Positions 44,772 to 57,000 of a stretch of DNA of 64,000 bases are shown here, in pieces. Position 1 is the first letter of the stretch. Every line of letters begins with the position of its first letter. The stretch covers positions 5,346,538 to 5,410,537 of the forward strand of contig BROE01000014.1 of NCBI GenBank assembly GCA_036571765.1, given 5' to 3'. Source of the DNA: Plecoglossus altivelis. Taxonomy: Eukaryota; Chordata; Actinopteri; Osmeriformes; Plecoglossidae. The translations under genes were made by a program, and so were the position numbers. The notes beneath the pieces were generated by a model. That model saw only the letters and a program-made list of their open reading frames with translations, was not told the origin of the DNA and did not search any database.

Positions 44772-47700
44772 TCAGTCAGAGTCTCCCTCCGCCACACCTA
44801 CAGCTCCCACAGCTGCAGCAAGCTCCTCCTCACTGCCTCGCAAACGGTCACCTGGACGCACAGTCAATTGACAATTGCTCAATTACAATCCGTCCACCGC
44901 TGAAGGCCACTATCCTTACAGGCACTCCTAAAGTGTGTAGCTACAGTATGTACATGCAGCACGAAAACAAAAGGTTTTAGCAGATTTGTGCAGCTAAACC
45001 AGACTGACGATTAGGCCTTAAGCTTTTTGATGGAACGGGTTGGCCAAAGCCAGATTTATTTTGGGAACGTAGATCACACATGATTAAATGAACCACAGTG
45101 ATAAAATCTGGTGACTACATACCTCCTTGGGGTTGGGAATCCACAGAGCAATTACCCCAATACAGTATAAACTCACACTGACCAGACTTGTATGATCGCA
45201 AAACACACCGCAGTTAAGGATGTCCTAAAATAATTTCTTGCATGAGGAAGTATTGAAAATGTACCAACATCCAGGGTGGTGTCACAATGAGTTGACCTAA
45301 TGGTAGCATGATGTCATTCTGTCAGGTTGTTAACAGCCTACATCTTCCATATGTGCACCAAAACTCACGGATAAGTTCAGCGATGGCCTTCTGTGTTCTC
45401 TTCTCAAGTTTCTCCAGCTTCTTTGCGACATCTCTCTTCAAATCCCTTTAATTAAAATGAGAATGTTAGATCGTTAACAAGATAAGGAAATTGACATTTG
45501 TTTTTAATAGATGAGTGCAATAACAGTCATGAACACATCACTGCCAAAACACTTACCAGTCGGGTTTCCTTGGCGCTAGGTTGGCCAAATCCTGGGAAAA
45601 GATAAGAACACTTTTTTATTTACTTTATGGCCATGATAGAAACTCCCAAGAGCAATACAAAGAATAGTATTCACCACTTCTTCAATGACAGGCTCGGGGT
45701 GGGCAGCTTCTAGCTGATCTTTGACTTTATCCTCCACTGAAAAACAAGACAAGGAATGGTGAAACACGCCCAATCACACATTGGCCCAGAGGGTTACATT
45801 GTATCTGGGCTGGTTTGCATCATCTTGCTCTTCCTCACCTGAGGCAGGCTTGGCTTTGGGCACCTGCCGCTCCTTCAACTCCTCGTCAGCAGGGGTGTAG
45901 TTCCTCAGCTTCAGCTCTCTAAAAGATAAAGGGAGTCAGCTTAGAGCCGCACACTTGTGTTGTCACGTCGCCATTAAAAACAGAACAAAGTTCATGGCTT
46001 TCTACTTCTGTTCGATTGTGGTAGCAGATGCACAGGGCTGCCTACACTGGACAGAACACAAATGCACCAGAAGATGGCGGTGTGGTTCTCTAGAGACTGA
46101 GGGGACCCATGTGCCCTAGCAGCTGCACATCTTGTTTCTAGGGATTGATTGTCAGCTCTGGGGAATAAGGACCTCCTTTATTCCTCGGGAAGGCATTTAA
46201 TTAACATGTTCTTCACCTGCTATGGGCACGGCTTGAGGAAAACCGCTAGCCAGCAGCTGAGAAATTTCTCTATGGGTTGATAGATGTTATCTTTCATCAG
46301 GGCTCCTCGTGGTGAAATTCTAAGCAAGCTTGCTTCAGAGGGAGTTGTTGAGACAGTGCCTGAGAGCTATATGTACTCTTAATGAATAGATGAGGGAGGA
46401 TTTGCTTGTTTAGATTCCCGAGATATAGAGGACTGATCATGATTGTGATGGGTGAATTTTAGAGAGAAGGTTGAGTATGCATCCATCATGGCACCCAGGC
46501 CAACGAGACAGGCTGCTGCCTTGTATGGATGTTGGTCTGGAATGTTCCGCTTGTCACACACTGCCACTGCCTAGGAGTCAAACTCACTATTCCTTTCTCT
46601 CTTTCTGACTCTATTGTTCTCTATGATTTCTACAAGAGAAATGAATACATGTCTCTAGTGTTAGAAAAAGTCTTTAACATAAGCAATCACTTCACAACTA
46701 AATAGCAGTCTTGGATGCCTTGTGGGTTGGGAGATCTCAACTCACATTAACTTCTTTATATGGACTCCATCAAACGCTCCTTATTGGGTAGTAGGATGCA
46801 GAATAGTTAAATTACTCTTCTCAGCTTGATAATGCAGAGTCACTTTTTAAGGTTGCGGTTGCCGTCTTCCAACCACTTTGTCCTTTGATACCTTTGTTTT
46901 GGCAATCTGATCTCCCATGCAATTTTAATACTGTGTGACCGGTCACAAGATACTACTGCACTACTGCTACAGTTAGGGCTAAATAAAATCCATCTTAAAA
47001 CTCCCTCTAGCTAGTATCTGTAGGAAAGATCCAACTATAATCCATTCACATTAGAAAAGATTTTTGTGTTTGACCTACGAAAGCAACTGCCAGCCACAGC
47101 CAATGCTCTCTAAACCCTGTGTGAGTAAGTACCGTGAACACAGTGAACAATCATTAAATGTAAACAATGGAACAAGGGTCCTGCAGGGGAGGCCTGGGGA
47201 GGCTGTCCCTTCCTGCTGCCTGAGATAATGCCCACAATAACCTGCTGGATATTTGAGTAGCTATTAGTACAGGGCCCTGATCCAAGTGTAAGTAAACACA
47301 GCAGTGAGACCTGCCACTGGGAATTTAGGTTAGATACCAGGAGATGGGGTTCAGATAGACAGACAGTAGATAAACTGGAACATGTTTTTTCCCCACTTGA
47401 ACATGGCAAGAGGAGTAGATATTACTTACTGAAACTTTTATTTAATTCAAGTCTACATATATGCCATAAGTCTACTTTGTTTGAAGGTGTCTTATGAAGA
47501 ACCAACCTGTGTCGCTCCTCATCCTCAGCCTCCTCCAGTGCTCTTTTCCTCTCTGGCTCTCCATCCTCTTGCTCTTGGTCCCTTCCCTGATGGGTGACAA
47601 TAATGGGATCATTGCTACAGACTTGCCGTCAAATTAAAGGATGGAATTTTTGGCCCCCTCAGGTTGCTTCACAGAAATACACCAATTCACATACAGCAAC

Positions 47701-49108
47701 GAGAACTATACCATAACAAACAATAGTCCAAATGTAGTAAGAATTTAGTTTGAATAGGAAAACAGACAACACATGAATGTTGAGGGTGACTGGCTATTTG
47801 GTAATTTGGCATTTAAATAACAATATTTACATTCAGAACATATTCATATGAAGATCTCATACAGTAGTGAACCAAATGTTAATGTCAAAACATGCAACTA
47901 TAAATCAATAATTGTTTTCTATGCATTGTATTTATGAGATGGATGATGAATCTGAGAATGTTGGAAAACCTAGACTGTTGAAGTTAGTTACTACAACCAA
48001 GGACTAAGAATCCCACCACACCCAATGTTTTCCTGAAAAAGTTTCCGGCCACCTGCAAGAACAATTCAGTGACTGACTCATTCTTCAAGTACAGTACCCC
48101 AGGAAAGCCATCCAACTGTTCAGGAATGTCAACAACCATTTATCAAAATAGTCCCCTCCAACCCCAGCCGAGGAGAACATTCAAACATCTAGGTTTAACT
48201 GCCAAAACGGTGACCTGTCCCTGGCTGGAACACGATTTCCTGCAAAAGGCCAGTTACACACAATCGAATGCTAAGGACTTTCAAAATACAGCAGGCAAAG
48301 TGGTTATAATTTCGGATTGCTGACATATAGGTTAAACAGATAAAAAAACGAAACCCAGGGATTGTTTCTTTTCACTTATGACGGCAGGCTGGATGCAGTT
48401 ATGATCTACCCGAAGCATTCAAATCACGGGCCCCTATGACTGTTCCACTGAAACTGTCCTGGTCAGTGGCACGGATACCAAACAAACTGAATTAGTTTCT
48501 GTCCTCTAAGGTGTGAAACAGGTAGGAAATAAGTGAAATAAGTGCCGGTTATACGTCTTCCCTTATCATTATGCAGGAACTCCCAATAGTAGGCTACAAC
48601 GTGAAGTGTCTGAATTAATCGTAATGTGTGTCAACTACAATTTTTTTAATTTTAATATTGAAAACGTCCAACTTATGAGCCGGACAGAAGTTCTAGAATA
48701 GCCTAGCTAGCTATCTTAACAAGGTTAGCTTATAGCGGATATGTAGCTAATGGAAAGCGCAAGTACTTCCAAACAAAAGATAAACATAATTTAAACGAGG
48801 TAATGCATAGGCATAACACGAATTCAATTAATAAGCAAATACATTATTTTAATTAACGCTAAACTCCAACCACTGCTAGACATCTATCATTCTGTGTTTT
48901 AGGACGTGTGAGGAAGCTAACTTCAGCTAGCAGTTGGTTATCTACATGCATCTAGCCAGAATACGAATATTTATTAACATCTAAATTCTCTTTATATTAA
49001 AAATATATAATGACACATAACAACCTGAAGTTGTCGACCTCGTAACGCTTTTAGACGCTCTTTCCTTTTGAGTGCTTGCTCCTGCAGTGACCCAACAGAT
49101 TGCTCCAT
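44772..49108 (-). CDS. ccdc12: CCDC12, coiled-coil domain-containing protein 12 (cwf18-type splicing factor), complete
   Basis: CCDC12 belongs to the cwf18 family of spliceosome-associated proteins and acts in nuclear pre-mRNA splicing. Minus-strand coding exons: 49108-49025, 47586-47507, 45918-45839, 45736-45675, 45591-45557, 45445-45369 and 44851-44772 (498 nt, 165 aa; human 166). It starts MEQSVGSLQEQALKRKERLK, has an acidic segment (EQEDGEPERKRALEEAEDEE), the core RELKLRNYTPADEELKERQV, then VEDKVKDQLEAAHPEPVIEE, DLANLAPRKPDW, DLKRDVAKKLEKLEKRTQKA and the tail IRDRLRGSEEELAAAVGAV ending EGDSD. The last exon is isolated by 517 bp and was recognised by its match to the human C-terminus; on the plus strand the same DNA looks deceptively like a Ser/Pro-rich tail. 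The gene is divergent from nbeal2, as at human 3p21.31. Confidence 0.96.
45919..47506 (-). other. ccdc12 intron 2
   Basis: A 1.6 kb intron between coding exons 2 and 3, AT-rich. No coding stretch, repeat family or RNA gene was recognised in it. Confidence 0.8.
47587..49024 (-). other. ccdc12 intron 1
   Basis: A 1.4 kb intron. An 84-codon plus-strand frame at 48069-48323 has no motif or splice context and is regarded as chance. Nothing else was seen. Confidence 0.8.
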
Positions 49109-51027
49109 CTTGCTAGCTAGAGTAGCACGTTGCTAAGTTTTGTTTTTTTTACGACTTTTTAACGACATCGGGCATCGATTCGTAGTACTGAAAGGGTCTA
49201 AAGCAATTGCGGAAAAAATCGATTCAAGGACTTTAAGCAGATATTTGATATATTTACAAGAACATGCAAGATTCAGTAATATCATAAAATATGTGACATT
49301 TGAAAATCCATCCAGATCTTTAAAAATCACCTAAATATTTGCAGCCTACATGATTAGCATATTCTACACAGCTGCATAAAATTCACTAGGCATTTCTGTT
49401 TAGATTAATAGAACAGTCATAATTCTATTCATATTGTGAATATTGAGTGAATGCCCCTCAGTCATACACAGAAGCAAACACAGTGGGCCACACACTGGGT
49501 AGGTCCTGGTGTGGAATGTAGGGCATTGCCATGGCAATACAGCTGCCTGGAGGTTCTCATTGGCCATCCTCCTATTGACCAGCCTAGCTTGGCCTGCAAC
49601 GAAACAGAAACTTGTTAACCATGCATCCACACAAAATACAAAATTGTGTCCAATTAAGAATAAGGAACAATAACAAACTCAGAACCTTACACGGATAGTT
49701 TCTAAGTTACAGAAACTTGAACAATGTGTGTGCCATGCTATACCTAATATCATAAGGACAGACTGACAGAAAGAGGATAAGATATATTTTTACTGCAGTG
49801 ACTTGAAGACAGTAGAACTTGAAAGACCAGTCCAATCTCTGACAACTGAGCTTGAACACTTTCCAGAACTTTAATCATTTGGCCAGAAAACATTGTCTAC
49901 AAATGTAATTTCAATTACTGAGGTGTCACAATTTGTGTTCATTCTGCTTAGCTCTGAAATGCTTCAAAAAGAAAGGCATTGAAAACCCCTGGAAAGCACA
50001 GATGGTATTTGACACAAATTTAAAGAATGGCTGTAATATAACTGGATAGATTTAGATATCACTAGGAAGGACCCAGATTGTATAAACACATGTTTTGTTC
50101 AGATTTTGGTGTACTTCACATGTTTCTGGAACACAGAAGCACAAGACAGATTGATGGCATTGATGGGGGAGATTACACTGGAGAAATGAAAAAAGACAAC
50201 GTGAGCAGTGCTTGTGAAATATATTTTCTTCTATGTTAACTGTTTAATGGAAAAATTAACCAACTATATTATTTAAGTAACTAGGACAGATCCTTGGGGA
50301 GATTTTGGTATAAGATGACAGTTCCGTTTCTAGGCAATTAGATCAAGGTCCAACTAAATCTGCCTCGACTGTATGTTGAACATATTAGAGCTCCATAATA
50401 GAGGTGTTCTTTAAGATTAAATGACGTAGCCGTACAGTTAAAGTGTATGTGCCTTGCCCACTACTCGTTTACCAAATAATGGTGGATGTACCTTTAAGAA
50501 TATTTACCTGTAATGTACAGTGCGCTCCCTGTCGTATGGACTGTGTCAAGGGATTTGTCTCTGAATTCGGGGCAAGTGCATTCAAGCAGAATTTAAAGGC
50601 ACAATAAATACAATCCGCACACCTGCAAACATTGTAACGACGTTATCACATGGGTTAGTTGACAGTGTTGAACGGATCACCCGTTGCTGCGGTTCAGTGG
50701 GAAGTCCTCCGTAACTGGAATAATACTGTCTAAATGCGGACATGGGTGTTCCTTTGAATTCGCATCTGTTTTCGCTGTGCTCAAAATTTCTACGCAGATT
50801 AAGGCACGCATGCCATGCTTTCCCTTGCCTGTTTGGATATGAACTTTCTTAGACCTTCTGTTTCGACGATCACATGCTGGATTCTGTCACTGTTTAATAT
50901 CAAGATGCTCCATGCGAACATGTTGCGCCCTTACTTTTGGAAACTACAACAAAAACCTCGGACAGACATGTAAGATTTTAACAATTTATACATAAATCAA
51001 GGACCAAACTTCTGAGCGCGGAGGAGA
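49109..51027. promoter_or_regulatory. Divergent intergenic interval, ccdc12 / nbeal2
   Basis: 1.9 kb separates the head-to-head start codons. The ccdc12 promoter should lie in the first few hundred bases (the start of transcription is probably near TAGAGTAGCACGTTGC, 49121-49136). The nbeal2 5' UTR and promoter should lie near 50.6-51.0 kb, where CpGs become more frequent (CCGTTGCTGCGGTTCAG, GAGCGCGGAGGAG). No TATA box is obvious. The centre is AT-rich with no ORF of note. Confidence 0.5.
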
Positions 51028-54000
51028 ATGGCATCGAAAGAAAGATTGTATGAGCTGTGGATGTTGTATTACACCAAGGTGAGTGGGAAAAGATGTGACA
51101 CCTGTTGGTGATTGTTGTCTTCTGCCTGACTGTAACACTGTAACACCAAATTATGCAGTCAGTTATAAATATGGGCGAATATGTTGGTACGTTTTCAGAC
51201 TGCCTATAGAATCTACAAGGAAAGATAAGGAAGTGTAGCCGATTTGCATGAAGGGACAGACTATTCAAACGTTTAATCGCACGAGTTAATTAAAAAAAAT
51301 CTTAACTACTGTTCAAATGTGATTCCAGTGTAGCCTATCCTACATTATACAAATTATGCCCGATTGAAGGAAGAGGTTGCCATGGTTAACAACACTCATT
51401 TCCAAATTATTTACCTGTGGGGGCAGGTGTTTTGGTACTTCCTGAATCTTCCTTTGCATTTTTGGCACAACTGGCTCAAATATGTGTTCCGTATTTGTAA
51501 TAAAGGATCTGCTTGTCTAATACTCATTTTACGATGTTTAAAGAACAATGTCGGCGAGAGAGCTCTACACCTGCGCGTGCTGGGGATATTCGATCAATTT
51601 TAATGCCAATATAGTTTCAAACAGTGAACCGTCAAGTCACTTTTTGTGAAGAACCGTAGCGATAGCGATGGTTTATAGCCGTTTAAAGAACTCGCTGCTC
51701 AGAAAACCAAAACTATAAGTGTATCCCAAATAGGGCTCTCACCAACTACTCGCATACATTTGAAATAAACATTGCAGCTATTGAATTAGCAGTTTAGCCT
51801 ACTTTCCGAGTGTGTTTCCTATCGCATGGGGCCATGGAAACGGGAAGTAGCCTACGCCACTGGTGTAATTTATTTGATACGTTTTTTTGGCTATAAACTG
51901 TTTGCGCGTAGAATAAAATATTTATTTTGAATTTGGTGTCAGTGCCTGTCAGACCTCTTCGAAATACAACAGATTGTGTGGGAATAATACATTTTTCATT
52001 GATAATTGTTGCCAACTGCTTAATGCCTAAAGGACATTCCAGCCATGGCCTAAAATATTACATTTAGACATGATTAAAATCCGTCAGTGTATGGAAAAAT
52101 GGTATGTGACCCAGTCTTCTATACCTTTACAAAGGCATCAGAATAAACTGTGGTCAAAGCCAAATTACTTTTTTTTAACACTGTACGGAGAAGTACAGTG
52201 CTTAATTAAAGCCTTCAGTTTGGTCCACTGACTTGGTGTTAGGATCTAGGAAAAGGTAATGTTAGTCACAATAACATCCTTATCTAAGAGACTATTTTAA
52301 TGGCAACACATTGGTTTTACTGTCTTTTGTTGTTTTTGTATTTGTTTCTGTACTTATACTAGACAAAGGATAGCCTAGTTACTAGAAAACATACTTTTCT
52401 TGTACCTGGTCAGAATTAGGCTACTTTTAGGCACTCTTTGAGCAGTTAAAACCTTAATTCGTGGCCAGATAAGATGAACAAAGTTTATTATGTTTTGATA
52501 AATAAAAAAAAACAATTAACCATGTTGCCAACCAAGTTGGGTGCACTGAGGTGTATTGGTGTTGAATTCTAACAGTAGTAACAACAGCAACAATTGCCTA
52601 ACCCCGAGACTAAAATGTATGTGTGTATAAAGTCTTGTTCATTTAAAGGCCACAGTAGCATATTACGTCTCTAAGTCTTCTCTGATCAAGACATGGCTTG
52701 TGTGAGGGTGTGCCTGCCTAGCATCTGGCCATGACAGCTGTGTACCATGTCTGTGAGGCTGACCACTTCCTATTGATCTGGATATCTGCTTTGGAGGACA
52801 TGTGTGATGTCATCAAGCCACTTCCTCTCCTTGTTAACCTTTGTTTAGTGACACAGCAGTCAGTACTAGGCCTCTGCTTGACAATATTGTGTTGTTTGCA
52901 ATGATATGGTAGTAAGTAATTTTGCATGCATCAGAAAGCTTGTAAATTAACAACCCTACCCACAATGCTGTAGTAAATATTAAACTGTACTGTTCAAAGA
53001 ATTTAGTAAAAGGTAAAAAAAAGAATGGCTTTGCGGTCTTAAAATATTGTTGCTGATATGTTTTGTGGATGATTTCAACAGGGTAACCACCTAGCAACAG
53101 GGTAATCACCTAATGTAACTTTCAACACAATGAGCTGCAGACATCTTAAGGGATGACAGTGTAGTTACAACAGTCTAGTTGAGTAATTACCTGCCCCTCC
53201 TATTGACTCAAATGTGACATTTAAATCTTTTGTTAACAACTGGTAAGGCCAGTTAGTTTGAACAATATTTCTCAGTATTTCTCCAAATTTGAACTCGTGT
53301 TTGTTGGTTTCTTGGATAATCTCAGTTCCTATAGTTGTTGATATAGTTATATTGTAATCTCCCCTCCCCCCCGCTACATCACCTACATATTACATCACCA
53401 CAACATTTTTGCCTATATCCACAATGAATTAAACTATCATCAACTTTTTTCGTATACCAATCACTGTATTCAAATGTTTGTTGTTAACTTTGTATCACTT
53501 CTATTATAAATAGTCTCTTTTTCTCTGTTGACATTGCAATAAGACATTTTAAATGAATGAAAAGAAAAGTTAGTAAGTTCTTTAACCTGCACCTCTGAAC
53601 TGGGGCAGAAATCATAAAAAAAATCTTAAAGAGAAAAACACACCTCTTAGGTATCCACCCATCATTAGAACATTACTCTCTAAAGCCTGACCCTTGCATT
53701 TTGTTTAGTGAAATTCTTGCTCTTGCATCATGCAAACATTCAGTCGCCATTTGAGAATATTCTTTGTAGACCTATGAACTGTACAATTTTACACAAGGTG
53801 AGCACACGTGTCTGTGAGCCTTTCTCTGGATCTGGAATCAAAACACTACGTGCTCTGGCATGTCAGTGATTGAGGAGCTGTGCTTCCTCTGATTGTGCTA
53901 GAAATTAATCACACCCCTATTCAGGACGTAGCATCATCTTCTGGGATCTGTGCTACGTCCAGGAATGTTGAGATAGTTGATTCGATAGATATTTTCAGAG

Positions 54001-57000
54001 AAGGATATACATTTCAGGCTTTCGAGAGACAATTGACTTAAGTAGGCTACCTTTATGTTTATAACACCCCAAAATCTTCAATCAAATCTCAGATAGCAGT
54101 TTACTTGTAGGTTAGGAAGATTTACAACAGATTTAAATGTTGTGGGACTGCATGTCTGTCCTATCTGAAATTTTCTCAAAGGAGATCAACACATTTTGAC
54201 TTCTAACAGGCATAGACACATGCAGTACAGAAGACTTGGATCTGATGGCTGAAACAGAGACTGTGGACTTGTCCGCTCCTGTCAGATGGGGAAAGTTGCG
54301 TTTTTTCCAAACGACACAAATACCAACTCCACACCCCCTCACACGCACACCACCACCCACACCCACATGGTTGTGATTGGCACCCAGCGTGCCATGATTG
54401 TTCTTTCCCTTATATCATAAGAATGCATTAAAATCCCAGATTGAATGCTCACTGATCAGTTTGCTAAAGGCAACCTTATTATTCAGTTATTTGAGAGAGA
54501 TGATTGAAGTTTGGAGAACAGTATACCCAGGGTTTAACCACCACAGCACATGCAAAATAAATGAAAGCTGTAATCCATCACTGATTCATTCCTTCAGCCT
54601 AAATGTCCACAGAGTTTAATGTTGTCAATGCTGAATCCTCTATGTAGCTGTCACGGTGAGTGTATGAGGGACGGACCCAAGTGTAGAGGAGACAGAAGCA
54701 GGATGGTGATAGCACGGATTACTTTCAAAACAAGAACATGGTGGTAATACTCACATACACAGATACAACAACCGACAAAGACTGAACACAAAACAGCGAT
54801 TTAAATACTGAACCAAACAAGACACAGGTGACAACACGGAATGAATGCTAAAATTGATACAGACACAATAGGGCATGGAAAACCAAGTAAACCAAACCAA
54901 CACATCTGACAGCACTGATGTGGCCGTGACAGCAGACAAGGCACTGTAATGTCATTGGCTGTATGGCCTATGACCCTGAGGTTAGGTGTTGGCCTTCCCG
55001 GCCTGCTGTCGGTGGGGCCAGTTCAGCAGTGAGCGAGGGGAAAATGCCTGTTCTGGGCTATTAGGAGTAATTATGGAAAAGTCAACCAGGGAACCAATGA
55101 TCTCCCTGAGACAGGAAGTATGTATTTTTAGTCTGTTGTCAATATGGGCTGGTTACTGTCAAGAGGATTGATAGTCTAACAGCTCTTGTTGTGGTGAAGC
55201 TGTATTATTTTCATCCCCCCCCCCCCCCCCCCCCCACCTGCCTTGGCCACAGGGCACATGATCAGTATGTCATTTAGTCATTGCTGGCCCATCAATGAGC
55301 AATATCCTACATCTTACTAAACATTATGGTTGTAGATTTTCTGAACCTCACCCTGCTGCCACATGGCTCACTTATAGTGTATTTGGATTCCTTGAATACG
55401 GAAGGAGCTAAGCTCTGTCTGGCCTTCAGACATCCTGTAATTGGGATCCAACATGCCTGTTGACTAACAGAGAGCCCGAATCAGGAAACCCAAAGTGGTC
55501 TTTGTTTCTAGTCGGCTGGGGCAGGAAGCTGGAGTGGAGCTGAATGCCAAACAGCAGAGAGCAGCACAGCTGCCCAGGCCTGTATACCTCCAGACTGACC
55601 ACACAGGCGGCACAGAGAGCACTGAATAATGGACAGATATCATAGAGTTAGCACTTGTAATTATACTTTTCGATAGTCTTACAATATGGGAATATAGCTT
55701 CAAAATGTGGAAAAGGATTGATTGTCTGTATCAATTATGGAGCCAGTCTTTCATCCAGTTCCCAGTGTGAGAAGTATATAAATGGAGTAGAGAAACATTA
55801 GCCTTCCAGTGCTTGTCAGCATGTTTCAGTCATATAAATGGTCTTGGAGGTAACCACTCAAGACATCATAAACATATTGTCAAAGTCAGTCAAGGAACTT
55901 GGAGATTTAGGTGCTTTTTTCCTTTTATTGCACTATATAAAATGAAGACTTTTTTGGGGAAAACCTGTCAGGTGCAAAGTCACAATGCACTCTAGTGCAT
56001 TTCACTCCATATTGCCTAATTTTAACAAAACATTTATCTTCTTTTATGATGACACTTTATTCTTATGGATTTATTGTTTGTTAGTTTCAGTTCTGCTTTT
56101 TATGGATGATAATCTCAAAATAGTAACCCGTAACAGAAATGTGTTGTAAGGATCACAGACTGGTGCAATATGGAGGGGGCTTGAGACAGAGCTAGCCTGA
56201 GTCATAAAGTTGTGCTAATGTGTTGTTATCTTAAAGTCACTTGGGTCATTTGGGAATAAGGCTGTACAGTTGAAAGGTGGAACGATGACTTTAGTTGTTG
56301 AATGTTACCTTTGGCAACACTGACAATGAATTGGTAACAATGGCAGGAGTCAGCTCAGAGATATATCTGTTCATTAATTCAACTGCAAACATTGTGCCAC
56401 AAAACATAAGGAGTGTTGCAAAGCTGGACTGGTTTTCCTAATATCGTCTTTTCCCCTATTGCAGTCTGGCCTTGGCCATTTGACCAGATACACTGTGTAA
56501 GATATGAAGTAACAGTTTATTTTGATATTTATTTCATGTAAAGTAATTTTCAGACAAAAGTTTAAGATTATAAATAATTTGTATGACCCTGTTGATAAAA
56601 ATAGTTTCTTTGCACATGCCAAGCATTCCAGGTGATGAGGGTGTAATCCTTTTTAGATAAATATGGCAGGTGTTAATACATTCTATTTTGAGTTTTTGCC
56701 CCCTCCCAATGTCATTGCATCATCATATAAATGGCTTGACAGCCTTCTTGGATTAAAAAATGGCTCAGTGGTTCGTCCTAGTGGTGGTTTATTTCACTCT
56801 CTGTGCTGTGTATCATCAATATAACTGTGTGTAGGGGTTAGTTATTTAAGGACAGTGACGATAAGATTTATGAAGCTGTTTAAGTCCTTTTGATAATTGG
56901 GTATATTGATGGCAATGTACTGTGCCAAAGGCCTTTATTGAAGATGCATTTTTATATCTGAATCAGGAATGTTGACTCGAGTTAATGTTGATGTTTGCAG

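Noticed and set aside
44665..44871. Plus-strand Ser/Pro-rich frame after kifc2 that looked like an alternative kinesin tail exon (GTGGAGCTGGGC resembles the VELG motif of the kinesin end).
   Set aside because: The opposite strand of the same DNA is the last coding exon of ccdc12 (44851-44772), matching the human C-terminus in frame. The plus-strand likeness is its shadow.
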